Of a DNA stretch of 64,000 nucleotides, positions 1 through 10,205 are shown piece by piece. Within the stretch, counting starts at the first letter, position 1. Every line of letters begins with the position of its first letter. The position numbers were made by a program, and so were the translations under genes. The notes beneath the pieces were generated by a model. That model did no database searches. It saw nothing but the letters and a program-made list of their open reading frames with translations, and was not told where the DNA came from. Source of the DNA: Locusta migratoria (Eukaryota; Arthropoda; Insecta; Orthoptera; Acrididae); NCBI GenBank assembly GCA_026315105.1, contig CM048744.1, positions 837,258,094-837,322,093 on the forward strand, read 5' to 3'.

Positions 1-165
1 TGCAGCAAAACTATGCATTTTGAAAAATTCCGTAAGTTAAGTACCCTACACCACGCACCGAACGAAATTTTATGCAAACAGTGACATTTCTCTTGTTATT
101 AAGGTGGAGTGTGCAAAATTTCATCAATATCGGAACAAAACTATAAATTTCTATGCAATAGAAAC
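1..165 (+). repeat. Family E dispersed repeat, copy 1
   Basis: Non-coding repeat seen three times in the window (also 290-475 and 39535-39665). Shared blocks are a cac-gca-ccgaacgaaatttt stretch, a gtgacctt-like block, and a later atttcatcaa-atcggaacaaaact block. The copy is cut by the window edge. No coding capacity is visible and I do not recognise the family. Confidence 0.6.
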
Positions 166-289
166 GCAGGGTAACACTAAAAAACGCACTTTCTTGTTCT
201 CAAATATTCAAGTTTTATTTCATACAACCCTTGTTCTAAGAACAATAATAATAAATAAATAAAAAAGGATCTGTGAAATCGGTCGAGCC

Positions 290-475
290 GTTCTCAATTT
301 ATGGCGTGACCAAGTCATTTAGGGATCCATTTTTATGTTGCAAAGCACCCTCCCCCATGCACCGTATGAAACTTAAGGTAGACGGTGACCTTCCCCTTGT
401 TTTGAAAGTCAAGCGTGCGAAATTTTGTGAAAATCGGAACGAAACTGTGGATTTCGTGAGTCTGTGGTAGAAGTA
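290..475 (+). repeat. Family E dispersed repeat, copy 2
   Basis: Same blocks as at 1-165, diverged: ccccatgcaccg, ggtgaccttcccc, aaaatcggaacgaaact. The short open frame across it is probably chance, because the other copies do not keep it open. Confidence 0.55.
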
Positions 476-561
476 TGCTCCGCCATGCAGCTATCACGAA
501 ATATTAGTTTCTCCATCACTGGATGGTTGCTGTTGCCGCAACTGTGGTTCAAATTTTAATG

Positions 562-680
562 AAACTCCAGCTCCAGCTGCATTTATTGGTGCTTTATTTA
601 AGCCCACGCTACCGGTTTCGGCTTCTATGTTAGGTCATTTTCAAGTGTGACAGACCTACATATAATGTGTAACAATACGT
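562..680 (-). repeat. Family D (GAAACCGGT) fragment
   Basis: Read on the minus strand it has ttgaaaatgacc, then gccgaaaccggtagc, then a run with aataaa. This box recurs at least ten times in the window, in both orientations, always followed by an AT-rich stretch. Probably one end of a non-autonomous element; family not identified. Confidence 0.5.
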
Positions 681-939
681 TTACAAGAATTACATGGTAC
701 AAGACAGAATGTTATACATGTAAAAAGGTACTGTTCAAAAGCAGAAGGAAACTTACGTTATGCCATAGAGAAAGCAACGTCAAGTGATTACAATAATAGA
801 ACTCAGAGAAATACTTTCTTAGTTGACGTTTTCTACCTATAAACTATATTTCTGCCTAATTTCAGCTTCATAGGTGAAGTAGTTTTCGAGATTTCGTGTT
901 TAGCCAGTGAGTGAGTAGTGTCCTTTTGTTTTTATATAG

Positions 940-1422
940 ATAGAGATTAAGAAAACAGATTGCTTAATTTTGGATGCAAGAGAATTAAGAGAGACTTGCA
1001 GACAAAAATGAACAGTAACATGCATATCTGTAATGCTAACTTTACTTGATACAAGTTTATGCCTGATGCGACAGTTTTACGGCATCTACAGCAAAACTGC
1101 TGTGAGCGGTAGACTTCTTTTAGAGGAGGAGGCTTCATTTACAAAACACTTGATAAAGTCCGAAATTATATTCAAACTTTGTTGCAGGACCTAACTACTC
1201 TTAATTGTCCAATAAATCTGGGTATTCTCACACTATGGCCTCTCATTACTTATGATGTCATATGTCCTGAGCTATGTGTCGTGCTCTATTGTTTTTGGGT
1301 CGGGAACGTTCGTGGGCGTACGGTGAACAGTTCACCAAAGCTTCATTGCAATCGAATGAATGTTTTATGAACACATAGAGGACATACAGACAAACATTAA
1401 TTTTTATATATTTAGATGACAC
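940..1422 (+). repeat. Family A1 repeat, copy 1
   Basis: About 480 bp, diverged inverse of 18093-18560. Shared landmarks: gattgcttaattttgg, gatgcgacagttttacgg, tttgttgcagg, cctctcattacttatga, a gtcat tract, gagctatgtgtcgtgc and a terminal ttcataaaaca-type block, here atgttttatgaacacatagagg. The TGACGTCAT-like core also occurs in family A2 (2570-3430, 42958-44082), so A1 and A2 are probably related. Non-coding. Confidence 0.7.
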
Positions 1423-2565
1423 AACAGGACTGAACTACGCAGTCATTAATACCGTATGGAGAAGTGCTGCGTATTAAATGCAGACATTTGAGATGATAAC
1501 TAAGCTGGTCGAAACCGAAACATATTGAAAAAGCGATCTTGGCATATATATGTATTTCTCAACAAACCGTAAATTGTCTCTAACAAAATTCTCTTGCGAT
1601 GAGCGACCCCTCCCCATCCACAACTCTCCTTGTTACGTGTCTATCATAGATCGTTTCTGCAGAAAGAAAAGTGAACATTGCTACCTCCCCTACGTTTCAT
1701 AAGTATTCGGACTATGACTTAAAAATTATCAACAATGCATCTGTCAATCATATAAAAATAGTAATGTCTCCATTAAAACAGTTGAACATTGTTTCTCCTC
1801 CCCTGTTTTCCTTTGTTTGATATATATTCTTTCAGATTAATAAGTTTGGAAAACATAGTTTCCAGTTGGAAAACAGCGAAGTGGTGTATGTATCAAAATG
1901 AGCGAAAGTCACGTTTGGAATTGATGTCTTAGGCGATGAGCGTGCAGGACTCATCGCCTCGGACGTCAACGACTAATCGCTCTGATGACGGTCTCAGAGC
2001 AGACCGAACCGGTCACCCTATCAAATAAATTGTAAAACATACTGAGAACGTGACTGTTATTATCACTTTGATTCTTTCATATGTTCTTATACATATTCTT
2101 ATAATATTACCATGGTTCAAGAAATAATTGAAAGTGACAATACCAATCACAGAAAGGAAGATACTGTCGCAGCTCTGAGTGTTTCGACAAACATATATAT
2201 TATTCCATTTTAAAGCAATTCTCCCACGTTCAAATGCATGTTGGTGATGCATTGACAGCCGAGAAACTATGAAGCTTGGATGCAAAAAAAGTGTCAATTG
2301 TGTTAAGAAACGACGTTGCGACCACTATAGAACTTATTATCTCCAAAAACATTTGATATTAGCGCAAATTACAGTTAGATATCTTCTCTCGGCGAAAGAT
2401 TGATTTTATTTCCTTTATTCTTCACAGTTACAGCGCAGCAGGAAATTGAGTAATGTATTGCAACATATTTTAAAGAGTTTTTACAAGTAAAAACACAATG
2501 CGTAGACTTTACATATGTAAGATTTTCGCTTATTTGTAGCAGCGAATCAATTTCAGAGGAGTTGT
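1423..2565. other. No gene seen; AT-rich spacer
   Basis: Positions 1500-1545 hold a family D tail remnant (gcgatcttggca). The rest shows no coding frame of note and no clear repeat border. Confidence 0.5.
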
Positions 2566-2569
2566 CCTA

Positions 2570-3430
2570 AGTTATCTTCTTCTTCTTCTAATATATAAAG
2601 CAGAGTGTCCGTATGTTTGTGTGTACGTGTTGCATACAGTTTTACAGTTTCGTTCAAATTTTTATGAAATTTTGTACACATAAGCGTCAATCCATGAGGA
2701 CGGTAGCCGTAAGTGTAGGAATCACGTACGATACATAGTTCATGGGATATGACGTCATAAACAATGAGATGTGCGAAAAATTGCTGCATTTAGCGAAAAT
2801 TCAACTCATTTTCTCCTAAACCACTGGATCGATTTCAACCAAATTTGGTACACACATTCCTTACCGTGAGGTAACAATTTCTACAGGGTTAAGAATCACA
2901 TACAACACACGGATCAGACGATATGACGTCATAAACAATAGGAATCGCATAAAACTGCCACATAATGAGATAAGACTTTATAAATACGTTATATGAGAAT
3001 GAGAGTAGTTAGCGACTTGCAACTAACTTTAAAAATAAATTTAAAACGTTATTAAACTTTTTCTCGGTGACGACCACATCAAAAACTTGAAAGGAGGAAG
3101 GTTTCTCGCTTACTACTTTTCCGCTGTTCATGGACTAAAACAATGATATTCGGTATGACGTTACAAACATATAGTATACAAACATATAGTTGAGTGTACG
3201 TTCTAAATTGTTCGATAAGTAGTCCATGAGATATGAGCACATAGGGAGTAACGTTCATGGAAAACCGCCCCATCACGCACCAAGTTTTAATCTATTGCTT
3301 CTTTACTACTGATTGTATTCCCAAGAGATTTTACTGGCATACAGCCCGTATTCAAATGAATATATACCTGAAAATTGCAGTAATAAATAGAGAAATACCT
3401 GGGCAACGCCGAGTTTTCAGTTAGTAACAC
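2570..3430 (-). repeat. Family A2 repeat, copy 1
   Basis: Read on the minus strand it starts with ctaactgaaaactcggc-gttgcccaggtattt, a small terminal hairpin, and ends with cggacactctgctttatatatta. The inverse copy at 42958-44082 matches along its whole length, including ttacctcacggtaagg and the repeated gacgtcat blocks. It has two to three sub-repeats built on catatctcatgaactac. No protein is encoded. Confidence 0.8.
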
Positions 3431-3920
3431 AATATCTTATTGCATTCTCGAGATATTGGTTTCATATCCGACGGACGATCTTTCGAGGCGTGCCTGCCTC
3501 TGTATAATGGAAAATTCTCACCATTCCATTTCAAGAACACAGTTCTGTGAGAGATTTCATTTAGACATAGCACGATTTGATATCTCCTCTCGATAAGCCA
3601 CGGACTTCCTTTTCGTTATTTGTCATATCCCGCATATGAATGTATGGAGGCGTAGAAAGGTATCGTCGCGTCTTTATTGATACACAGCACACGCTGCTGT
3701 TTCGAGGATAAGAAGGGAACAGCTGGAAAATACTTCTGTCGGGGCACAAAAATGCAAATATGTTGCTGTTTAAGCAACGCTGGCAGAAACGTGGCGAACC
3801 AGACGTCTCAGTCTGCCTTCCTCACCAAAACTTTTGGCCTGCAAACAGTCGCAATTTATTATTTTATTTGTGGCTGTTGATCAGCGAGTGTTCATACATA
3901 TATTAGATAAAATAATAATT
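3431..3920. other. No gene seen
   Basis: Mixed sequence with short open frames on both strands. None has a recognisable domain and none recurs elsewhere. Confidence 0.4.
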
Positions 3921-3924
3921 AAAA

Positions 3925-4320
3925 AAATTACAGCCCTCAGTCGCAAGTTACATTTGAATTTGTTACCTAGGTTCCAGTGTCGCAAAGGACACCTTCAGAC
4001 AATGTAAGATAAAGGGTTAAAATTGCACTTCAAATCTTAAAAGAAATTAAAATCAGCCATCTACAGACGACCATGCCTAAATACGAACAGCAGCTCAGTC
4101 ACTAAGGGGTCCATGTAGCCGCTGCTACGGTTGAAAAGCAACTGGATGCGTCAGTGTATTGTCCACGGCAGATATTGTAATTTTAATTCCTTTTAAGATT
4201 TGACATGTAAGATTTCAACCCTTTATGTCATATTGCCTGAGGAAGGTGTCCATTGCGATATTGAAACCTGGGTAACATATTCAAATGTAACTTGCGACTG
4301 ATGGTTGTAGTTTTTTTTTA
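3925..4320. repeat. Foldback element with ~130-bp inverted arms
   Basis: Left arm about 3927-4056 (cagtcgcaagttacattt, ggacaccttc, ataaagggtt). Right arm about 4168-4312 is its inverse, near-complete with small indels. The spacer is ~110 bp. The right arm carries the family D signature (cctgaggaagg, then attgaaacctggg). No open frame spans it. Confidence 0.85.
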
Positions 4321-4630
4321 AAACATCTAATAGTTTTCGCGTTTTTTGTGCTGAAAGGGATTAGCAGAAGAAAGAAGTGACGGTCTGTGTAGGAGAGAAA
4401 GAGAGAACATACTTATTTTGGGAGAGAAGCAGTAGAAAAGAGAAATGGGTCGAGGCAGTAACATTGAGGGCAAATCGGTAATAAGTTTCATAGTGTAACA
4501 TGCAATAATTACATGTTAAGTACAATTTCTGCAGTAGATAAAAAATAATCTCAAAATTTCTAAAAACAACCGATTACACGCCTACTACAACTGGCAATAA
4601 ACATTATTTTCATATGGAATTTACCATAAA
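4321..4630. other. Purine-rich spacer
   Basis: Positions 4360-4470 are strongly GA-rich on the plus strand. Nothing else is recognisable. Confidence 0.4.
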
Positions 4631-4632
4631 TA

Positions 4633-5941
4633 CAATCCTCGCCATTAAAATTGCTACACCACGAAGATGACGTGCTACAGACGCGAAATGCAACCGACAG
4701 GAAGAAGATGCTGTGATATGCAAGTGATTAGCTTTTCAGAGAATCTACACAAAGTTGGCGCCGATGGCGACACCTACAACGTGCTGACAAGTGGAAAGTT
4801 TCCAACCGAATTCTCATACACAAACAGCAGTAGACAGGCGTTGCCTGGTGAAATGTTGATGTTATGCCTCGTGTAAGGAGGAGAAATGCGTACCATCACG
4901 TTTCCGTCTTTGATAAAGGTCGAGATCAAATGACTGTTAACAGAATATGGAATCGGTGGATTCAGGAGGGCAATACGGAACGCCGTGCTGGATCCCAACG
5001 GCCTCGTATCACTAGCAGTCGAGATGACGGGCATCGTATCCGCATGGCTGTAACGGATCGTCCAGCCACGTCTCGATCCCTGAGTCAACAGATGGGGACG
5101 TTAGCAAGTCAACAACCATCCCCACGGACAGTTCGACGACGTCTGTAGCAGCATGGACTATCAGCTCGGAGACCATGGCTGCGGTTAACCTTGACGCTGC
5201 ATCACAGACAGGAGCCCCTGCGATGGTGTACGCAACGACGAACCTGGGTGCATTATTGGTAAAATGTCATTTTTTCGGATGAATCCAGGTTCTCTTTACA
5301 GCATCATGATGGTCGCATCCGTGTTTGGCGACATTGCGGTGAACGCACATTGGAAGCGTATATTCGTCATCGCCATCCTGGCGTATCATCCGGTGTGATG
5401 GTATGGGGTGCCATTGGTTACACGTCTCCGTCACCTCTTGTTCGCATCGACGGCACTTTGAACATTTCAGATGTGTTACGACCAGTTACTCTACCCTTCA
5501 TTCGATCCCTGAGAAACCCTACATTTCAGCAGGATAATGCACGACGGCATCTTGTAAGTCCTGTAAGGGCCTTTCTGGATACGGAAAATATTCTCCTGTT
5601 GCCCTGGCTAGCACATTCTCCAGACCTCTCACCACGAGCAACTAGCTCGTCACAATACACCAGTCACTACTCTTTATGTACTTTGGTATCGTGTTGAAGC
5701 TGCATGGGTATCTGTACCTGTACACGCCATCCAAGCTCTGTTTGACTAAATGCCCAGACGTATCAAGGCCGTTATTAGGGCCAGAGGTAGTTGTTCTGGG
5801 TACTGATTTCTCAGGATCTATACACCCAAATTGCGTGAAAATGTAATCACATGTCAGTTCTAATATAATATATTTGTCCAATGAATACCCGTTTATCATC
5901 GGCATTTCTTCTTGCTGTAGCAATTTTAATGGCCAGTAGTG
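4633..5941 (+). mobile_element. Tc1-like DNA transposon, copy 1 (inactive)
   Basis: Terminal inverted repeats match (left gccattaaaattgctaca, right its inverse at 5916-5933) and a TA dinucleotide lies at each edge (4631-4632, 5942-5943), as expected for Tc1/mariner insertion. Total length is 1.31 kb. Relatives lie at 17734-18016 (3' fragment), 19275-20619 and 58319-59084. All four share terminal sequence, so they are one family. Confidence 0.92.
4864..5697 (+). pseudogene. Tc1-like transposase, broken
   Basis: DDE transposase of the Tc1 group, which would cut and join the element ends in the nucleus. The N-terminal helix-turn-helix part (4864-5148) reads RVRRRNAYHHVSVFDKGR, lacks a stretch present in copy 2 (IVAYHDCGLSYHDIAARVG), and ends at a TAG where copy 3 has a CAG, so this stop is a nonsense change. 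The catalytic part resumes with FSDESRF near 5276 and QQDNAR near 5528. The block around the third catalytic residue is deleted: after SPDLSP the IENVW segment kept in copy 2 is missing, so the Glu is gone. Confidence 0.9.
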
Positions 5942-5970
5942 TAGTAACCACTCTAATTAATCATACAATT

Positions 5971-6102
5971 CCAGAATGAAACTTCACTCTGCAGCGGAGT
6001 GTGCCCTGATATGAAACTTCCTGGCAGATTAAAATTGTGTGCCGGAATCGGGACTCGAACCTGGGACCTTTGCCTTTCGCGGGCAAGCGCACTACCGACT
6101 GC
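5971..6102 (-). repeat. Inverted tRNA-like arm at the left edge of the array
   Basis: The inverse of the tail plus part of the tRNA-like block. It stops at 6097-6102, where it is fused to the direct-orientation tail. Its D-arm strand reads GTGC on the minus strand, as in the twin element at 45120-45422, not GAGC as in the array units. It therefore looks like the left arm of a twin element, next to which the array grew. Confidence 0.8.
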
Positions 6103-6305
6103 CAGGAAGTTTCATATCAGCGCACACTCCGCTGCAGAGTGAAGTTTCATTCTGGAAACTGGCTGTGGCTAAGCCATGTCTCCACCATATCCTTTCTTCC
6201 AGGAGTGCTAGTCTTGCGTGTTTGCAAGAGAGCTTCTGTGAAGTTTGGAAAGTAGGAGGCGAGGTACTGGCGGAAGTAAAGTTGTGAGGCGGCATCGTGA
6301 GTCGT

Positions 6306-7884
6306 GTCGGGGTAGCTCAGTCGGTAGAGCGCTTGCCCGCGAAAGGCAAAGGGCCCAGGTTCGAGTCCCGGTTCCGGCACACAATTTTAATCTGCCAGGA
6401 AGTTTCATATCAGCGCACACTCCGCTGCAGAGTGAAAGTTTCATTCTGGAAACATCCCTTAGGCTGTGGCTAAGCCATGTCTCCACCATATCCTTTCTTC
6501 CAGGAGTGCTAGTCTTGCGTGTTTGCAAGAGAGCTTCTGTGAAGTTTGGAAAGTAGGAGGCGAGGTACTGGCGGAAGTAAAGTTGTGAGGCGGCATCGTG
6601 AGTCGTGTCGGGGTAGCTCAGTCGGTAGAGCGCTTGCCCGCGAAAGGCAAAGAGCCCAGGTTCGAGTCCCGGTTCCGGCACACAATTTTAATCTGCCAGG
6701 AAGTTTCATATCAGCGCACACTCCGCTGCAGAGTGAAAGTTTCATTCTGGAAACATCCCTTAGGCTGTGGCTAAGCCATGTCTCCACCATATCCTTTCTT
6801 CCAGGAGTGCTAGTCTTGCGTGTTTGCAAGAGAGCTTCTGTGAAGTTTGGAAAGTAGGAGGCGAGGTACTGGCGGAAGTAAAGTTGTGAGGCGGCATCTA
6901 GAGTCGTGTCGGGGTAGCTCAGTCGGTAGAGCGCTTGCCCGCGAAAGGCAAAGGGCCCAGGTTCGAGTCCCGGTTCCGGCACACAATTTTAATCTGCCAG
7001 GAAGTTTCATATCAGCGCACACTCCGCTGCAGAGTGAAAGTTTCATTCTGGAAACATCCCTTAGGCTGTGGCTAAGCCATGTCTCCACCATATCCTTTCT
7101 TCCAGGAGTGCTAGTCTTGCGTGTTTGCAAGAGAGCTTCTGTGAAGTTTGGAAAGTAGGAGGCGAGGTACTGGCGGAAGTAAAGTTGTGAGGCGGCATCG
7201 TGAGTCGTGTCGGGGTAGCTCAGTCGGTAGAGCGCTTGCCCGTGACAGGCAAAGGGCCCAGGTTCGAGTCCCGGTTCCGGCACACAATTTTAATCTGCCA
7301 GGAAGTTTCATATCAGCGCACACTCCGCTGCAGAGTGAAAGTTTCATTCTGGAAACATCCCTTAGGCTGTGGCTAAGCCATGTCTCCACCATATCCTTTC
7401 TTCCAGGAGTGCTAGTCTTGCGTGTTTGCAAGAGAGCTTCTGTGAAGTTTGGAAAGTACGAGGCGAGGTACTGGCGGAAGTAAAGTTGTGAGGCGGCATC
7501 GTGAGTCGTGTCGGGGTAGCTCAGTCGGTAGAGCGCTTGCCCGCGAAAGGCAAAGGGCCCAGGTTCGAGTCCCGGTTCCGGCACACAATTTTAATCTGCC
7601 AGGAAGTTTCATATCAGCGCACACTCCGCTGCAGAGTGAAAGTTTCATTCTGGAAACATCCCTTAGGCTGTGGCTAAGCCATGTCTCCACCATATCCTTT
7701 CTTCCAGGAGTGCTAGTCTTGCGTGTTTGCAAGAGAGCTTCTGTGAAGTTTGGAAAGTACGAGGCGAGGTACTGGCGGAAGTAAAGTTGTGAGGCGGCAT
7801 CGTGAGTCGTGTCGGGGTAGCTCAGTCGGTAGAGCGCTTGCCCGCGAAAGGCAAAGGGCCCAGGTTCGAGTCCCGGTTCCGGCA
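6306..7884 (+). repeat. Six tRNA-like blocks of the array
   Basis: Blocks at 6306-6379, 6607-6680, 6908-6981, 7209-7282, 7510-7583 and 7811-7884. Each has an A box (tagctcagtcggtagagc), an anticodon-like stem TTGCC/GGCAA, a B box (ggttcgagtcc) and a 3' end that pairs with the 5' end (GTCGGGG with TTCCGGC, using wobble pairs). The anticodon loop is CGCGAAA, with G rather than U at position 33, so I do not call it a working tRNA gene. The D arm resembles tRNA-Lys or tRNA-Phe. A and B boxes could still drive RNA polymerase III. Confidence 0.85.
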
Positions 7885-7949
7885 CACAATTTTAATCTGC
7901 CAGGAAGTTTCATATCAGCGCACACTCCGCTGCAGAGTGAAAGTTTCAT

Positions 7950-8063
7950 ACTTATGAACTACTTACGTACTAGGACTGCACAAATATCCATGCCCGAGGG
8001 GGATTCGAATCACCGACCGTAGTGGCCGTGCAGACCGTGACTGAAGCGCCTCAGTCCCCTCGA
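7950..8063 (-). mobile_element. SINE S1, truncated
   Basis: tRNA-headed SINE. The minus strand has the head gaggggactgaggcgc, the B box ggtgattcgaatccc in altered form, and part of the tail. The 3' tail is missing where the 301-bp array begins, and the 5' end stops at the next SINE. Confidence 0.8.
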
Positions 8064-8262
8064 AATTCAAATGTTTGTTAAGCTTATGGGACTTAACTAC
8101 GAGGTCATCAGTCCCTATACTTACAAACTACTTATGAACTAACTAATCCTAAGGATGGCACAAATATCCATGCCCGAGGGGGGATTCGAACCTCCGATCG
8201 TGGTGGCCGTGGAGACCGTGACTGGAGCGCCTCAGTCTCCTCGGCCACCGCGGACGGCTAAA
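8064..8262 (-). mobile_element. SINE S1
   Basis: Full-length member. On the minus strand the head is ccgcggtggccgaggag, the B box is ggttcgaatcc, and the body has ggcatggatatttgtgcc, gactgatgacc and the tail aacatttga. The class-II tRNA-like head (Leu/Ser type) gives an internal Pol III promoter. Confidence 0.88.
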
Positions 8263-8748
8263 TGCAGCTGTGGTTTTTCTTTTACAGTAATGAATTTTTC
8301 ATTAATAGATTTTTAACTTCTCACTAATTATAAACAACATAAGAGATAAAACTGACAATCTCTTAAAAATGTGCCTGTTAGTCGATTGTTACAAATCGAT
8401 AGATATCAATAGAAACGAGTTCACTTACAGTAGCGCACTCTAGCAGCATTCACAGAAACCTACGCAGTATTTGTGACGCCGCTAATCAGTTTAATGGAGA
8501 TTCTTATGTTATATATATATTTTACTGCAATAATATTGACCAACCATCCTTTTCATAAATGACTATCTACCAGCACAAGACGTTATATCTCACTATGTCA
8601 GAACACGTTTCAAACTGTACATGAAGCACTTTAAGAAGCAGTTTAATGTCAATTGAAGGAGGTATGTAACCGGTTGTTTTTAAAATTTTTGAGGTTACTT
8701 TTTATTTGTTTTGTTTGCTTCAGAAATTGTAATAAACTTGTAACTATT
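8263..8748. other. No gene seen; AT-rich spacer
   Basis: No repeat border, domain or long frame was recognised. Confidence 0.4.
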
Positions 8749-8943
8749 GCCGCGGTGGAGTGGCCGAGCGCATTGAGGCGCAATGCTGCGACGCTGTTCC
8801 CCGTCGGGGGTTCGACTCCCCCCTCGGGCATGGATGTTTGTGCCGTCTTTGGTATAAGCTAGTTCATAAGTAGTTTGTAAGTTTAGGGACTGATGACCCA
8901 GCAGTTAAGTCCCTTACGCTTAAGAAACATTTGAACATTTATG
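8749..8943 (+). mobile_element. SINE S4
   Basis: Head gccgcggtggagtggc, B box ggttcgactccc, body tcgggcatggatgtttg, tail aaacatttgaacattt. S4 differs from S1 in the head (gcgcattgaggcgcaatgc). Confidence 0.9.
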
Positions 8944-8964
8944 ATTTTGAACGCATCAGGAGCT

Positions 8965-9240
8965 TCAGTCATACAAATTTTTTAAAAAGAATTGACCGCT
9001 ATTTGATTGAAAGTTTTTTTAATAAATTTATTGTCACGTCATTACCTGGTTTCGGCCTTAGGCTATTTTCAAATGCTATGACCACGTCATAAGGAAACCT
9101 GTCTGACAACTTTTATCACAGCACTTGATAATGGCCTAAGGCCGAAACTAGGTTCTGACGTGACAATAATAATAATAGTAATTAAAAAACTTTCAGTCAA
9201 ATGACGGTCAATTCTTTTAAAAAATTTGAACATTTGTAAT
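8965..9240. repeat. Foldback element with ~110-bp inverted arms
   Basis: Left arm about 8965-9075, right arm about 9122-9238, spacer ~45 bp. The arms pair over gaattgacc, tttgattgaaag, gtcacgtca and ggccttaggc. Both arms carry the family D box (taaggccgaaac). Confidence 0.9.
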
Positions 9241-9345
9241 TATTGCACGTAACCACACATTTTGTACATGTTTCCCACAGAGCAGAAGATGACACCATTA
9301 AGTGCTGAAACCGGTCGTCGTAAATAAATAAATAAAATTGTTATC
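9240..9345 (+). repeat. Family D fragment
   Basis: agaagatgacaccat, then gctgaaaccggtcgtc, then aataaataaataaa. The same box recurs at 9945-9990. Confidence 0.6.
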
Positions 9346-9690
9346 TTCGCATTTTGCTTTATATTAGGATATAGTAGAGTTTTAAAAAACTGAGACGAAC
9401 GTAGACTACATAAACTTTGGGCATCTCGAACCTCCGAACTGAAGAGCTTCAATAACAACTATTTTGTCCGCTTTTCCCAATCTCCCAAACCTACGTGTTG
9501 GTTTCTCTGTCAAGGAGTTAGGAGCCCTGAAAAGCACCCGCAAGGATAGGTATAAGGAGGAGAAACAGAGAGCACACTGTGAGAAAGAAAGGCGTAATAG
9601 TAATGTAAGAGAAAAAGAATGGGACAGAGACACTGGCAGAAGAAGGCAACCAACATAGAAAAGGGGCGAAGGCAGTGGCAGTGGGAGACG
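9346..9690. other. Purine-rich spacer
   Basis: 9540-9690 is GA-rich on the plus strand. Open frames on both strands look like composition effects. Confidence 0.4.
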
Positions 9691-9691
9691 A

Positions 9692-10205
9692 AATGTTGAA
9701 ATGTTTGTAGAGCTTATGGGACTTAACTGTGGGGTTAAACTTACAAACTAATTGTGAACTGTAAAAAGATATAAAATAGCGAAGATCGTTTATCATCAAA
9801 AGCAAACTGATCACTCTTGTCACTCACTGTGTTAATTACGTTTTATTATAATGACTTAGTGCACTTATGCACTGTAAATCGTTTTATATAACAACTATTT
9901 GACATTACAAGATTATGGCCTTGTAAAATATTTTATTTGACCTGATGATGCTGACATAGTTCAGTGAAACCGGTCGTCATTAATAAAAACTGATGATAAG
10001 CGATCTTGGCTATTTTATATCTTTTTATAATAAAATAAATAGATCGCCTCCTATAACGTAAACCAACTTAATTGTGAACTATCTTATACTAAAGACAGCA
10101 CAAACATCCATGTCCGAGGGGGGGATTCGAACCTCCGACGGCGAACGGACTCGAGCATCGGAGCACAGCGCCTTAGTGCGCTCAGCCACTCCACCTCGGC
10201 CAGTG
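9692..10205 (-). mobile_element. SINE S4, split by a 308-bp insert
   Basis: The minus-strand SINE has its tail part at 9692-9760 and the rest at 10069-10205, with head gccgaggtggagtggc and B box ggttcgaatcc. The two parts join cleanly if 9761-10068 and one copy of its 12-bp duplication are removed. Confidence 0.88.
9761..10068 (+). mobile_element. Family D element with 12-bp target duplication
   Basis: Flanked by taattgtgaact at 9749-9760 and 10069-10080. Inside, ~35-bp inverted ends match (aaagatataaaatagc near 9765 and its inverse near 10008). The family box cctgatgatgctga, then gtgaaaccggtcgtc, lies at 9942-9982. It encodes no protein. The long duplication is more like target-primed retrotransposition than a cut-and-paste transposon. 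It is the cleanest evidence here for the true borders of family D. Confidence 0.85.

Larger units (their letters stand above)
5971..7949 (+). repeat. Tandem array of 301-bp units with tRNA-like sequences
   Basis: Six tRNA-like blocks recur exactly every 301 bp (6306, 6607, 6908, 7209, 7510, 7811). Each unit has ~180 bp of body (tggctaagccatgtc, ctagtcttgcgtg, gaagtttggaaagta, ggcggcatcgtgag), then the tRNA-like block, then a tail (cacacaattttaatc, cgcacactccgctgcag). Units differ by only a few bases, e.g. near 6652, 6897, 7243 and 7459, so the array is young or homogenised. The first unit lacks about nine bases near 6159. The left edge is an inverted partial unit; the right edge abuts a SINE. 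Long open frames on both strands only reflect the period 301 and are not genes. Confidence 0.95.

Noticed and set aside
6306..7884. Six functional tRNA genes
   Set aside because: The anticodon loop is CGCGAAA without U33, the T stem has a mismatch, and identical copies sit in a tandem satellite and in a mobile palindrome.
6208..7885. Series of ~157- and ~103-residue open frames repeated every 301 bp on both strands
   Set aside because: They are the same non-coding unit read through; the tRNA-like block and the body give open frames by chance, and the frames run into each other between units.
5971..7949. CRISPR array
   Set aside because: The repeat unit is the whole 301 bp with no unique spacers, and the DNA is clearly from an animal genome.
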